NCBI GenBank assembly: GCA_034698045.1
Contig: JAQGAU010000012.1
Location: forward strand, 1 to 64,000
Direction of reading: 5' to 3'
DNA length: 64,000 nt
From: Paramacrobiotus richtersi
Taxonomy: Eukaryota; Tardigrada; Eutardigrada; Parachela; Macrobiotidae
Every line of letters begins with the position of its first letter. The first letter of the stretch is position 1. Below, piece by piece: positions 34,792 through 46,702 of the stretch. The translations under genes and the position numbers were made by a program. Under the pieces are notes generated by a model, which was not told the origin of the DNA, made no database searches, and saw only the letters and a program-made list of their open reading frames with translations.

Positions 34792-37700
34792 ATGACCAAA
34801 CGGATTTTTATGTCTGTTCTTTCGGTTTTCCTTGCATTTGTGCGCGGCCGCCAAGTGCAAGCGAACATTTCCGCTGATTTTACAGTGGAAATCATTTCAC
34901 CGGGAATATCTCACGTGACCAGTTTGGGCAGCCTCCCGATGACCGGACCTGCGACAGACATGGGAGTGGAAGACATCCAGAGGATCTACTCGAAACACTT
35001 CAAAGTGAAGTTAACGTATTTGATCAGTCCTTTGATTTTCACCTGTGATGACGCTGCGGCTGGATTCGACTATATGGTTTCGGATTATTATTATCGAGCA
35101 CGCGTACCGGCAAATCTTACGCTGTTCACATATCCAGGTTTGCGATCTGTTATATTCAAGTTAAACCGCAGTGCTTACTCAAACTCGAGAAAGTGGTTCT
35201 GGAGCGCTTCTTTGCAATGATTACAATCTGCTGTACATAGGTTGCTACAAGGAAGCCGTTGCTGTAGCGAAACTTGGAGCAGGTGAGTGTTTAATATTTC
35301 GGGAGCCGTTGATTCCGTGTCCCTACTGAGCTTGTTGGTTGTCAGATCCTAGCTGAATGCGTTACCGAAACTTTTGTTGCCCAGGGTGGAACCAGCTAGT
35401 TCTCGTTGGGTGAGTACATACCTATTCAAAAAGTATGACGACAGTTTATTGTATTTTAAAAGTTCGTTTCTGGAATTATTCTCCTGGTGAGAAACACAGA
35501 AATCCGTCCGGATTTGCATGCCTTGGTTTACAGAAAGCTCATTAGTTTACGTTCCCGTTCTTACGGTTGGGTTAACTGCGTCTTTTGTCATTGATCTTTC
35601 CGGGATAAATCGAAATCATAAATTCTCATATCGGGATTTGTCTCGCGCTTACGTCGACGATACGGGAAATATCGAGAAAATCAATTCGATCAGCCGTCCT
35701 GTGGCTGCATGTGACTAGGACGTTGCTGATATCGTATAGGTCGTACAACGAAATGGCATGGAGGAACAAAGTTCTCTACCCCAACGTGATTCAAGCTGGA
35801 CCCATCATCGCTAGACCAATTTTACTGGCTATAACAGCACTCTTGCAAAAGTTTAGTTGGACAACGGTCTATGCAGTGTGTGATAAAGGTGGCACTGCCG
35901 GGCCTGTTTCGGTGATTGGCAGCCAAGGGATAACAGTGCGGTTGCGCGCAGTATCCGGATTTGTGGCGTACGTGTCCACCGTGGATACCACCAAAAACGA
36001 GACATTTACTGCAGCACTCCGAGATATAAAGAGTTCGGCCCGAAGTACTAATCCAGTATGTGCTGTCTGACTTTGCCAAGATGCTCAACAGTGTATGTTG
36101 TTGCAGTTATCACGTTTTGGGGACACGCAAATTCGCTTCGGAAGTTTATGGTGCTGCAGTGTCTTTGGTCAGGTTGTAAAGTAGAGAAATTCCACATCTT
36201 CTTGTTTTCAGATAGAGGCTCAACAAAGCAACATGACCAATGGCGATTACGTAAGTGAAAAACATCTTGCTTTGTTCTGTTACCCCTGCGGACTTTTGCA
36301 TTCTAATTATAAGGTCTATGTTGCAATGGCACCATTCGAATATCCTACTCCGCTGTACGGCAACATAACATGGCAGAACAACGATGAATGGGACGAGGTA
36401 CTTAGTCTTAGTACCATAATGAAATTGTCAAAAGCCATCAAGTTATCAACATTTCCAGAAGACCAGCGCTAATAAAAGCTTTAAACGTAGCCTATTTGTA
36501 TGCACTGAATCATCTGGTGTTCTTAATCCGTGATTTATGCCTTAATATGGTAATAATTATTTTCCGCATTGCCGACAACAGGGAATTTCCCCGTTATATC
36601 TAAACCTCAATGCCCAGAAAATTGGTGACTACTGACTACTTTTATTGATGAAATATATTTCGCAATGCAGCAAAAGTTAACAGCCTCACAATAATATTAG
36701 GGCGCGTGGAGATAACGAATGTGGTTGATTGACTAACTTTTAAATTTTTTCTGGAAGATTTTGTGTTCAGTATTGTTTATGGCTTGGTCAAAATGAGAAG
36801 GGCGGCGTGCTGCGTTTCTTTCTACTTTATGCGGCTAACAAGCAGTTACTGAAAGTGTAGTGCGCGCCGCGGCAGAGCGCCTCTTGTCGAGTAACGTCAT
36901 TCCTACATCAGGGTGGGTCCTACCATAGGGTGAATAATCGGCAATAGTCTGGGCCTAGTAACAGCTTTCCCATGGTACCTATTTTAATAGATCGCATTTT
37001 CCGCCTACCGATCGCTGTTCGTGGTTGCACCAAGTTCTTCTGGTGAAGATGCCCGGAAATTCAGAGAATCCATGTTTCCAGAATTAATACGACGATCCAA
37101 ACAGAAGTACAACTACACCTACAAGCCAGGCGACGTGGTAATAATGAAAACATGCTTTTCTTTAATTCTGGATATTTTAACCTTTCAAGTTGTTGCTGAT
37201 TTCCTTGCATTAGCCAAATCCAATCATTATCACGCAGTACGCATGCCAACATATGCTGGGCGTGGTCGTCAATGAAACACTAGCTAGCTTCAATGGATCC
37301 GTTTCCTTTGTGGAGCAAAGCGGTGGTTTAGCCGAACGTTTCTGGAATCGCACGATTCCTACTCCGATAGGTCCGTTCAGCTTCGATGAAGTAGGGGAGC
37401 GAAGAGTTCAACAGGAGATACAGCAAATGAATCTAACTACCGGGCGTTTCGAGGTAAAATAGGTTGTTCAACTATACAGAGTTAAAAAATTGTGTATTTC
37501 ATACTTTTATGTTTCATGCATAGCCATTCCTGGTACAAAATCCGGTGACCTTCAAACTATCAGAGGTAAAACCGCTGGTATGGTTCAGCGGCGATCTGCC
37601 TCGCTCTGTCCCTGAATGCGGGTTTACTGGACAAACTGGGCCTTGTGCACTAGCTGCTGGTAAAGCTATGTGCACTGTGTTCTTGTTTTCCATGGACTTA

Positions 37701-40260
37701 GCGAATAATATGGTTGCTATTGCAGAACAAGCGTTAAGAACAACGATAGTTATCGTTATTGGAGTCATTGGTGGAGTGATAGTCTTTCTTATTATTACGA
37801 TACAAATCGTGAGGTAATACGCATGTCACCGACCTCACCTTACAATTAGGTTTCAAATAAGTGCATACAACAATCATCAGTTTTTGGTAGGAAACTGAAT
37901 GCGGAAGTGCAACTCAAATCCATAAAGCCTGAGCTGGATGGGCCACTACATTTTGACCGGAATGTCTTGAATTTCAGCACGGTGAGATACAGCGAGAATC
38001 AATACCGTCGGTTTCTCCACCGCTGAGATTCTGTCCTCAGAAAGGATAGAAATACAGTGCTTTTTCATGCACATGCTCCATTCAGACGGAACTGCTGATG
38101 ATTTTGAAAAGACAAGCAATCATTTTCATTGATGTTATAATTTGTGCGCTAGAAAACCGCGGAAAGAAACATCCACGAAACTGGCATGTACAAAGACCAC
38201 CCGGTTACGTTAACAGTCTGTCGCATTCCGAGCCATAACAGACAGCAACTAACGTCAAGAAACAGAGAATTTCTACTATGCGCAAAAGCGGTAAAGCCAG
38301 TGCTATAGGCGCGTTTCAACCTGCAGATCTCTGATAAAGTGGCTCTTCAGATTCTAGACCTTCTCCACCCCAACGTTACGCGTTTTTTTGGGATTGAGAT
38401 TGCTAAAGAAAGTGTGCTGTTCGTACATGATCGTTGCCAAAGGGGCAATCTAAAGCGATTTTTGACAAGCCCGCAGATAACCATCGACTGGGATCTAAAA
38501 AGTGGATTGGCGATTGATTTATTGCGCGTGAGTAGCTAACTGCACAAGTGGGAACGACCGGTACTATACAGTTGTGTAATTAAGACGTGATTTACAGATA
38601 TCTGTTTGATTTGGTTGGTAGGCCGTGAAAGCGGTGAACACTCACATACCGATGCGTTATCACGGATTGATCAGTTGCTCCATATGTGTGATCGACAGCC
38701 ATTTCAGTGTGAAGTTGACCGATTTCGGTGTTCCCAGTATGATGAAATGCGGCTTCGGAGTAGATACTTTCACAGAATACGACTCGTGTGATCAGTTTCA
38801 TATCGCAGCCGAAATCATTGCCGCTAAGGATTTCGCGAGAACCACAACAAAAAGTAACCTTTATTCCGTTGGGACGATTATCTTGGAGATCGTAACAGAA
38901 AACGTTTTGGAAAAGTATTCTGCTGGTATTTTTCAAATTCAACCTGTTTTAAGCAGGTCTAATAAAGTGATGTCGAGAAACCTTTCACAATTTGTTACAG
39001 ACGGTACTCCTGCATTTGCTGCAATTAAAAACCAGGACTTGCAAAAAGCTATTTTGCGATGCATGGAACAGGATCCGCAGAATCGAGGTACCCTGGAACG
39101 GTTGTTGCAGCTTTTCCAGGTTGGAAGCGGCAAGCGAACCGTTGTTGAAAAAGTAATTAGAACCTTATCAAAGTATGCGAACGATCTGGAACACTCGGTG
39201 TCCCTTCGTACACAAGAGTTGCTCTTTGAACGAGAAAAATGTGACGCTCTGCTGCAGCATATGCTTCCCCTGTAAGAGTCTGTCCTGGATACAATGTCAC
39301 TTCTGTTACGCTAAGCTAGCAGAACCATTGATCTTCATGCGTTACAGAGATGTAGTGGAGAAACTGCGCCGCCACGAACCTGTTCATCCAGAGACATTCG
39401 ATTCTGTGACGCTTCAGTTCAGCGACATTGTGGGTTTCATGAAGTTTGTCCATAATGCTCGCCCCTTCGATGTGGTGGAATTCTTAAACAAATCTCACGG
39501 ATTGTTTGACGATACAATCAGCACATTCGATGTATACAAAGTGGAAACGATTAGCGACTCTTATTTCGTACGTATATGTGGTTTTGATATGGTACCAGCG
39601 GACTGCAAAACGTTATAGAAATTGACGCTTTACAGATTTCCAGTGGGGTGCCAAAACGCATCGGAGATAGACATGCATCGGAAATGTGCCAGGTGGCGGT
39701 CAGTCTTATGACTGCATTTAAGCAAAAGGTCGCCAATACAAACATGCAGCTAAGAATTGGCATACACAGCGGTACGTTTTCAATTTTAACGAAGCGAAGC
39801 TTCCAAGTCTAATAACTTTTAAGCGGAATAGTGAATCAGGCCTGTCTTCAGGATCATGCGTGGCAGCTGTTGCCGGATTACAACGGCCCCGATACTGCCT
39901 GTAAGTCGTGTCCAGTGCTACTTCTAGCTGGAGTTTTCCTCCAAGTGATAGATGGGAGCACGTCAGTAATATTCTCACTCGTTTCAGTATCAGTAAATAA
40001 CAGAATTTCTAACTACAGCTGTAATGTTTGCTAACCTACGCAAAAGTTACATACTGAATGGCAGGTTTGGAGATACGGTTAATACCACATCCCGAATGGA
40101 AAGTCATGGAGAAGGCTCGAAAGTCCATCTGAGCAATACCACTGCTGCGCTGCTCAACGAGACCTGCACTGATCTCCAGTACATACCTCGAGGAACAGTC
40201 CAGATCAAAGGCAAAGGTTTAATGGAAACCTTCTGGCTTGTGGTGACACCAGATGAATAA
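34792..40260 (+). CDS. Receptor-type guanylate cyclase 3
   Basis: Twenty exons: 34792-35137, 35241-35282, 35385-35409, 35740-36044, 36107-36150, 36212-36250, 36314-36397, 36991-37137, 37214-37453, 37524-37659, 37726-37813, 37891-37981, 38153-38290, 38327-38527, 38622-38925, 39001-39271, 39348-39567, 39636-39771, 39852-39900, 40065-40260. They join in frame to 1033 aa. It has the same parts as gene 1: signal peptide, ligand domain rich in conserved blocks (TFWGHANSLRKFM, NMTNGDY), one membrane helix, kinase-homology domain with TDFG, and cyclase domain with QFSDIVGF, ETISD, PRYCL and NTTSRM. Its kinase exon at 38327 is 24 bp longer at the 5' end than in genes 1 and 2 and adds ISDKVALQ; this is probably the ancestral form. 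Intron 7 (36398-36990) is expanded to 593 bp without visible coding content. The gene ends 360 bp from the convergent receptor gene on the other strand. Confidence 0.88.
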
Positions 40261-40619
40261 AATGTTCTTCTAGTTTGTTACGTTTGTTCAAGTGTTCTGT
40301 GGAAATGTCCATCAGCCAGATTCTGCCAGAATGTATCGAAGCATAACATCTTTCAAAAAACAGTATCGTACATTATGGCTAGCGAAATCATTAGTTATAC
40401 CACGCCGGAGACCGGCTACTGCGTAGCACGATCGCGAGTTTAGTGGCCAGCGTATCTATATGTACTTTCGTTATTTTATCGACGCGCACTGTGATTGGCA
40501 CTGCTAAAATTATGTTAGCCGTTGAAAACTTGCCGCCAGTTTAGTTGTTGCTGTCCAATAGTCTGTCCATGCGGGCAACCTGGTGCACGTTTTGTGACCC
40601 GGCCGATGGAAGACTTGCG
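40261..40619. other. Convergent 3' space
   Basis: The 359 bp between the stop of cyclase gene 3 (+) and the stop of receptor gene 1 (-) should hold both 3' UTRs. No other feature is seen. Confidence 0.6.
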
Positions 40620-42552
40620 TTATTCCATAACGATCCATTTCACCTTGCTTCTGCTGAACTTTGCAAATGCAAGTTCGAAGCAAAAGAATAGACTTGCGAT
40701 GCTGAGCAATCCGAAAACAGCATTCAGAGTGGAAACCAGTGTCTTAAGTCCGATGGATATTACTGGCTTTTGGACCGGTTTGGGTCCAGAGACAAAAGAC
40801 ATACCATGTGCAAGGTATATGATGTCTTTATGTAAACTGACAATCGGCTTCATGTTGCCCGTGATTCCCATCCACTCAACCCTAGTAAGTATAAATTCAC
40901 CATGAAATCAAAATATGTGAGGCATGCCAGTGGTTTTCATACAAAGCACTGAAATGAACGGCAAGGTTCGCTCCCGTTTGGAGTTGATACATAGATACAA
41001 ACAACTCGTAGGCAGATTCAATCGCAACCACAAATCCCATCTTTTTATAGACGGGAGTCTCGTCATCGTTGGTAAAGATCGCCATTTTATCGGTACGCGA
41101 TAGGTTAGCCGCCAGTGCCAAAAGGTCATCCAGCGAAGCAGATTGTCCAGGTCTTCGAGTTCGCTTGAGCAGTGGTTCCAATCCGCTTCGGTTCTAGAAG
41201 AAGCAGTAACATTTGTTTCGATATGTGGTAACATTGCGACAACTAGTTTCACACACATTGTGACAATTGGTTTGAAATTACATTTCGCGACGCTATAAAT
41301 ACCATGAATTCAAGTGGTGAACTTGAGCTAAGCAGCAAAGGATAGTAATCAGATTCCACAAACTGCTGTAATGTGTGGAACGGAGGCGTAACGGTGGATC
41401 CCGCTAAGCTGGACGTAATACTGGCGAACATGACGGTAGTCGCAAAATACGAGTACAACAGCCATACTACCACGGCAATAGTCCCTCCGGCGAAGTGTCG
41501 AGGCCCGTGAAGGTCACCTACAACGATGGATAACATGAGAATTCCGGCTCCGATCGTACAAATGATATTTGATCATGCCAGACAGAATTTATATTTTGTC
41601 TGTTGACTGAAAAGTTTCTATTTAATCCATACGATTCCCGAGTGGCCATGCCACACCTAGCATATAAAGTTGTGGACCTTTCTGTCGGTTGATCAGTCCG
41701 AACCTTTAAAGTATTGCTATCAGATTGTACGAGTATCGTTACTTTAATCTATTTGACTATCAGATGCAATGTGGTAGTATTGCTGCAGATATTCACCTTG
41801 GCTAAAAAAGCTCGCCAGAACTTCCCAGCCAATCTTCAAGCATGCACTCCAAAACCACGCTACACGTCTTCCGCGTTGTCGTACACATGGTACTTTGTCT
41901 TTTCTATCCGACTGTCGCCGCAAAATCAAAGCGCACCAGACGCAAGCTGCAGCCAGTAATAATGCTGGCCATGTCTCCACGAACGCTCGGTGAAATATGA
42001 CATCAAGTATGGAACGGGTTATGTCTGACTCTTTCCACCAGCGTTCATGGACCGAGATTTTATAATTCCGCATCACACAACCGCTGATCATTTCGAAGTG
42101 CTTCAGTCGCGTCGAAGTGACAGATAAAGACGTAACGCTGATATCGGTCAGGCCTTGTAATAATTCGGCCGATGCTCCGTAGTACTTGGTACTGTCAGAT
42201 GTCATCGTGACTACTTGGCGATCCTCCGCATTAAAAAGAAACCTGCTAACATTAACTTTCAATTTAAGACAGATATTTAGATGTAGGAGTATTTATATTA
42301 CCTTAACCCTAATTCTTGACCAATAAAAGCGAGCACAGTAATGGATATTCCACAAAAACATCCAGAACCGGGTGGACTCTCAAAGCTCCATGGTGGATCA
42401 TCGGAAACACTCACTCTGAAAATTTCTGACGAGTTTCCAGTTGACTGTTTTGAGAATAACTGGTTATTGTGCTTGAGATCACGTTGGAGATGATGGGCAC
42501 AAATGGTCAGCTGGAGCGCCTGGCATGCACGGTACAGTTTGAGTTTTTCCAT
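40620..42552 (-). CDS. Ionotropic glutamate receptor-like channel 1, no amino-terminal domain
   Basis: Exons (right to left) 42302-42552, 41797-42242, 41303-41517, 40943-41193, 40620-40881 join in phases 2, 1, 0, 2 to 474 aa. I set the start at the ATG at 42552. The order is that of the iGluR core. It begins with the S1 ligand lobe (VSVSDDPPWSFESPPGSG), with the ligand Arg at the PLxxxxxR position (SLSVTSTR). Then come M1, a re-entrant pore loop ending ASFFSQG, and M3 with FASITSSLAGS in place of SYTANLAAFLT. The S2 lobe has DDETPVY, and M4 lies near the C-terminus. The large extracellular amino-terminal domain of classical iGluRs is missing, as in many protostome ionotropic receptors (IRs). 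The ligand is unknown. It is the only copy on this strand and is head-to-head with copy 2. Confidence 0.85.
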
Positions 42553-44088
42553 GTTATTCACTTAGACAGAACCCAGACGAACTTGGTTTCTCACTCGAAC
42601 TCGAACTCTCACTCTAAATTTATGCAAACCTTTTTTCGTTACGCGCAGATGCCGTGATATATCTCGAACAAAACTGTGATCACGAACGCCGATTTGGGAC
42701 CACGAAGCTCTCTGCGATGAAAATTGTAGTGATCGATTCCGAGGTCTACCTAGTAAGATAGCATTTTTTGCTGTACATTGTCCCTGTTTGTTTTTAGAAT
42801 GCTGACATCTGGGAATATAGGGTGGTAATTTCCCACTGGTGACGTAAGTAAAGGTTGTAGTAAACGAATTCTTGCAGACCAAACCAACTGCGGAAACTGA
42901 GCTAACGCTTGCCTGGCTAATAATGTTATACTAATATTTGAAGTTATGCGACAGGCCTGATAGATGTCCATGTAGATATTCTTTGCACAAAATTCACTGC
43001 AGCAAACACCACAGTCACTTAGTTCAGTTACTCCCATTGTTGACCTTTACGTTTCACACGTATTTTTAACACGCATGCTTATGCTATACGACCATGTATA
43101 GAAAGGCTGCCATTGGGAAACACTTCTTTCCGTAACGCACTCTGCAAGGTTGCTCCAGCTGTTCTCCGCAGTATTGTTTTTAGTTGTCTGTAGTTCGAGC
43201 TAATTTGCAACGCTGCTTCGGTATTCCCGTACACCAACCTCTGATTGAAGCAGGATTTGCAGTTGTTATTGAGCGTACCGATAGATGGATTAGTCGCATA
43301 GCAGTGATCGAGATCTGTCGGCTTTTGGCTGGATTAAACAAGCGGCTGAAGAGTTCTTTATAACATTGCTAACGTATCACCGTGTTTGTCTGCTATGATT
43401 AAACTGGAATTTTGAGGAGCGCCAGCAAAACTGCTGAATTCGGTGGATTGGAAGACTCCCTCCGGTACTTTTTGCCGCTTTTCTGCATTGACCTTGGGAA
43501 TCATATTTCATTAAACTGCACGCACGGGCAGTTCATTGTGGTACTGCACTTCGTGCAGTTTCATATCTGACTAGGTGCTAGGACGTATTGTTCATACCGG
43601 TCAAAACAAGCATCGCCAACGGTCAGTACTCATACTGCAAGTGCAGGCAGGTACAGGTTGACCCACGCGGCTTCCGTAGTTTGGGGTTTTTTGTTATCGA
43701 TAACTTGATATGTTTGTATCGCTTACAGCTGTACTCCTGGCACGTACAGGAAACGCTACAGTCAACACTTTACGAAATCGTAGAAGCTGCAGCACCAATG
43801 CATATTTACAAGCAGTCATATTATGTGGAACTACCTAAATATGTCATCCTTCTGGGTTGGGATCATCATTTTTGGCCTGACGTGCAGCGAGTTATTACTA
43901 GTTTTGAACTAACGCTCGGGTTAGTGGAAGTCTGGAAGACCGTTTGGACAGAATTCGGTACACACAGAATCCTAACAAGATGCAGATACACAAATAGGCT
44001 TTGTTAAAGCAATCCAGCCTTGTGCTGTGTTTTCAGATTCTCTGACCTCTATTCTTTGACCCAAAAACAACTTATCAATTGTGGATGT
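42553..44088. other. Divergent upstream region of receptor genes 1 and 2
   Basis: 1.5 kb between two head-to-head receptor genes. It should contain both promoters and possibly an upstream exon for one or both genes, since neither first exon encodes an obvious signal peptide. A short direct repeat of 'ctcgaactcgaactctcactc' type lies at about 42593-42616. No confident exon is seen. Confidence 0.45.
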
Positions 44089-45845
44089 ATGGCCACCGCG
44101 AGAGAACACCGACTCTGTCAAGGTCTTCACCTCGTTGTGTGTTCGGACACCCTTGCTGACCAACACAGTCGAACAATGCTAAACGTCAGCATCTCCGATA
44201 ATCCTCCTTACAACTATGAAAGCCCCGTCGGTTCGGGTTGCTTCTGTGGCATCTCCATCACACTGCTTAGTTTTATCGCTACAAGACTGAATTATGGGTA
44301 AGTTCTGTTCAGAAACTTAACGCTCGAGTCTAAGTAAATTTTTATTACTGTACCAGGCTGATTCTTCTGGCGGCAACACCGCCCCTGTCCAGATTCAAAA
44401 CTGCTGACAACGTCACGTACGATGGAGCTCCAGCGGAACTGCTATTAGGGAATGTCATGATGAGCATATGCCCTTTAGCTGTTAACACGAATCGAATCCG
44501 GCATTTCATGCTGGTACCCGGTTATATCGTTCGTGATTATCACATTGCTGTGCATAAGCGATGGCTGGTGGATTCTGCTGGTGGATCTGGATCGATTTCC
44601 TTGGGCATATTGAGGAGCTTTCTTAGTGGTACCATCTGGCCGGGACTGGTAGGAACAGTGATTGTCGTTCTGGGCATTCTTTTCTTTACAAGGATATGGA
44701 GGCTACAAAAGCCGCGGGTGGGGAAGCATGGACGCATTAGACAAAAACTGACGATAAAGGTGATCGCCAGGGCGTTTTCCCATGTTTGCCAGAGTGTGCT
44801 TGGGAGTTTTCTTGGCCAAAGTATATTGTAGTCTATTAAAGCGCACCTCATCTGACAACCATTCGCAGTCTAGTCTGACAGTGTATTTAATTCGCAGCGG
44901 ATATCGACAAACCGAAACAATTCATCGCAACTTATGTGTCCACGGCTCTTTGGCTGATTTACTGCTTGTTTTCCGTTGCCATATTGAGCGCCTATCTGAG
45001 TTCCAGTTTCATGGGATCCGTGCTAGTTCCTCCTTTCCGTTCCGTCTCGGATTTCCTGACTTCCGATTTTTACCCTCTTCTGCAACAAGGCAGCTCTCAA
45101 CCATCTCTAATTGTAAGTACCATGTAAAACTGCGCTGCTACAGGTTTAACCAGCGCCGTCAAAGTACGAATACATTCTGCTCATTAACGGCCAATCTGCC
45201 GCATTTAACGATATTCCGTTCTCAATGATGGCAGAAATCAAATTATTGCAGAACAGTACGGGACTCCGGGAAATGATGCCAAGAATCAAATATTACGATT
45301 CCGGTAGCAGTGTACAACAGTTCGTATCACACGCTAGACAAGTCTCGGAGAAGGAGCGCATTGCCGTTATATGCGCAATGCAAGAAAGCGCATACTGTCA
45401 AGTGGAAGGCTTCGTTACCGCCACGAGGATGGGTTTGTATAATTTCGTCGCCATGTTCCAGTTACCGTTGGGATCACCGTTATACACCCAGTTCGCAAAC
45501 CTGTAGGTACTAGGTACGTTTTATGTTCTTAAACTCCACGGTCACTATAATAATCTTCTCAGAGTCAAACACCTGGCAAGAACTGGATCCATCAAGCGCG
45601 TTGTGGATGTACATACCGCCATTACATTCATAACGCGCAATATACCACCACCATCCGCTCCTCTTCCGGAACGCCAACCAGCGATGCCGATTAGCTTGTT
45701 GCCATTGAGCTTAACACTCTATCTGCACTTTGCTATTGTAATCGCCGCGTGTGTTGTGTTTGGATTAGAAATCATCTGCTCTAGACGCAGGCAGCACGGA
45801 AGGGTTGCCCCTCATCCTAAAAAATCATCCGCTACAGTGAACTAA
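44089..45845 (+). CDS. Ionotropic glutamate receptor-like channel 2, no amino-terminal domain
   Basis: Exons 44089-44297, 44357-44820, 44898-45112, 45252-45502 and 45563-45845 give 473 aa with the phases 2, 1, 0, 2 shared by all five copies. S1 starts near residue 32 (VSISDNPPYNYESPVGSG). The ligand-binding Arg is residue 116 (PLAVNTNR), M1 lies at about 155-180, and the pore loop ends LGSFLGQ (about 218-224). M3 has SAYLSSSFMGS, S2 spans about 297-390, and M4 lies at about 425-450. At the S2 acidic position copies 1, 4 and 5 have D-E-T, while this one has Q-E-S, so ligand preference may differ. The first exon has a hydrophobic LHLVVC stretch but no clear signal peptide. Confidence 0.87.
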
Positions 45846-46702
45846 AACGTTTAGTCGAAGTCTGCGGTATTTACTCTTCTGTGGCACGTTTCTCGTTATA
45901 CATAAATGAGAGGTGTAACATTAATACTTCTCGCATTCCGTTTTAACAAAGTTCAGTAAACTGTAGTAATGAACGGATCACATGTGAATGGTATATGCAT
46001 ACAATGCATATGTTAATATGTGAATGGTATATTATGCATGAACTGTCCAAGAACTTCTTGAGCTATGGTAGTGAAAAACACGAAAGTGCTAAGCAATAAA
46101 TTGCTGTATGCATTTGGGTTTTTGGAGCAACACAGTGCTGCATCAAATGGTGTGCTCCACCGCTTTTTCGCGTAAAAAGTGGCTCCGAGCCAAAGAACAC
46201 CATAGAAAGGACCGAAATGACGTTAATACGGTCATTGACTCGTTTGGCACTTGATACATGCACTTCTTCCCATCTACTACGTCTTCCATTTCAGAATTTA
46301 CCAGAGTTTTGTACAATCGCAGGCTTCCCTTACAGAATCGATCTTTGCGTCCACATTTTGTTAACTGCACAGACATGCAGGTGAGTTTACTTTGTAATGA
46401 TACAAGTACTACATTGTCGGTCGTCAATATACTACCGTGTAATAATGATACTACATGACTGACAAGTGTTATTTCAGAAAACAGGCGGACACAGACGTCT
46501 CTACTAGAGTTCGCCAGAGCCATAAACAAAACTCTGAACAATTCTGGATTACTTTGAAAAGATAAGTACGACCCGAATATCACTATCGGTTCCCGAGTCT
46601 TTTTTCTTGCTGATTCGATTATTGTCATCAGATAGTTAAAAGGTGTCCTCGCTCGACCATTAGCCGATACGTTATTCGGGATACGAACTGGTCAGTGCTT
46701 CT
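45846..46702. other. Intergenic region between receptor genes 2 and 3
   Basis: It holds the 3' UTR of gene 2 and the promoter of gene 3. A near-direct repeat around 'tgtgaatggtatat..atgcat' lies at 45980-46040. A minus-strand open frame of about 77 codons from an ATG at 46376 lacks a paralogue or domain and is not called. Confidence 0.45.

Noticed and set aside
46143-46628. Minus-strand open frame of 161 codons between receptor genes 2 and 3
   Set aside because: Its first ATG is at 46376, leaving about 77 codons. It has no paralogue beside the other channel genes and no domain I recognise.
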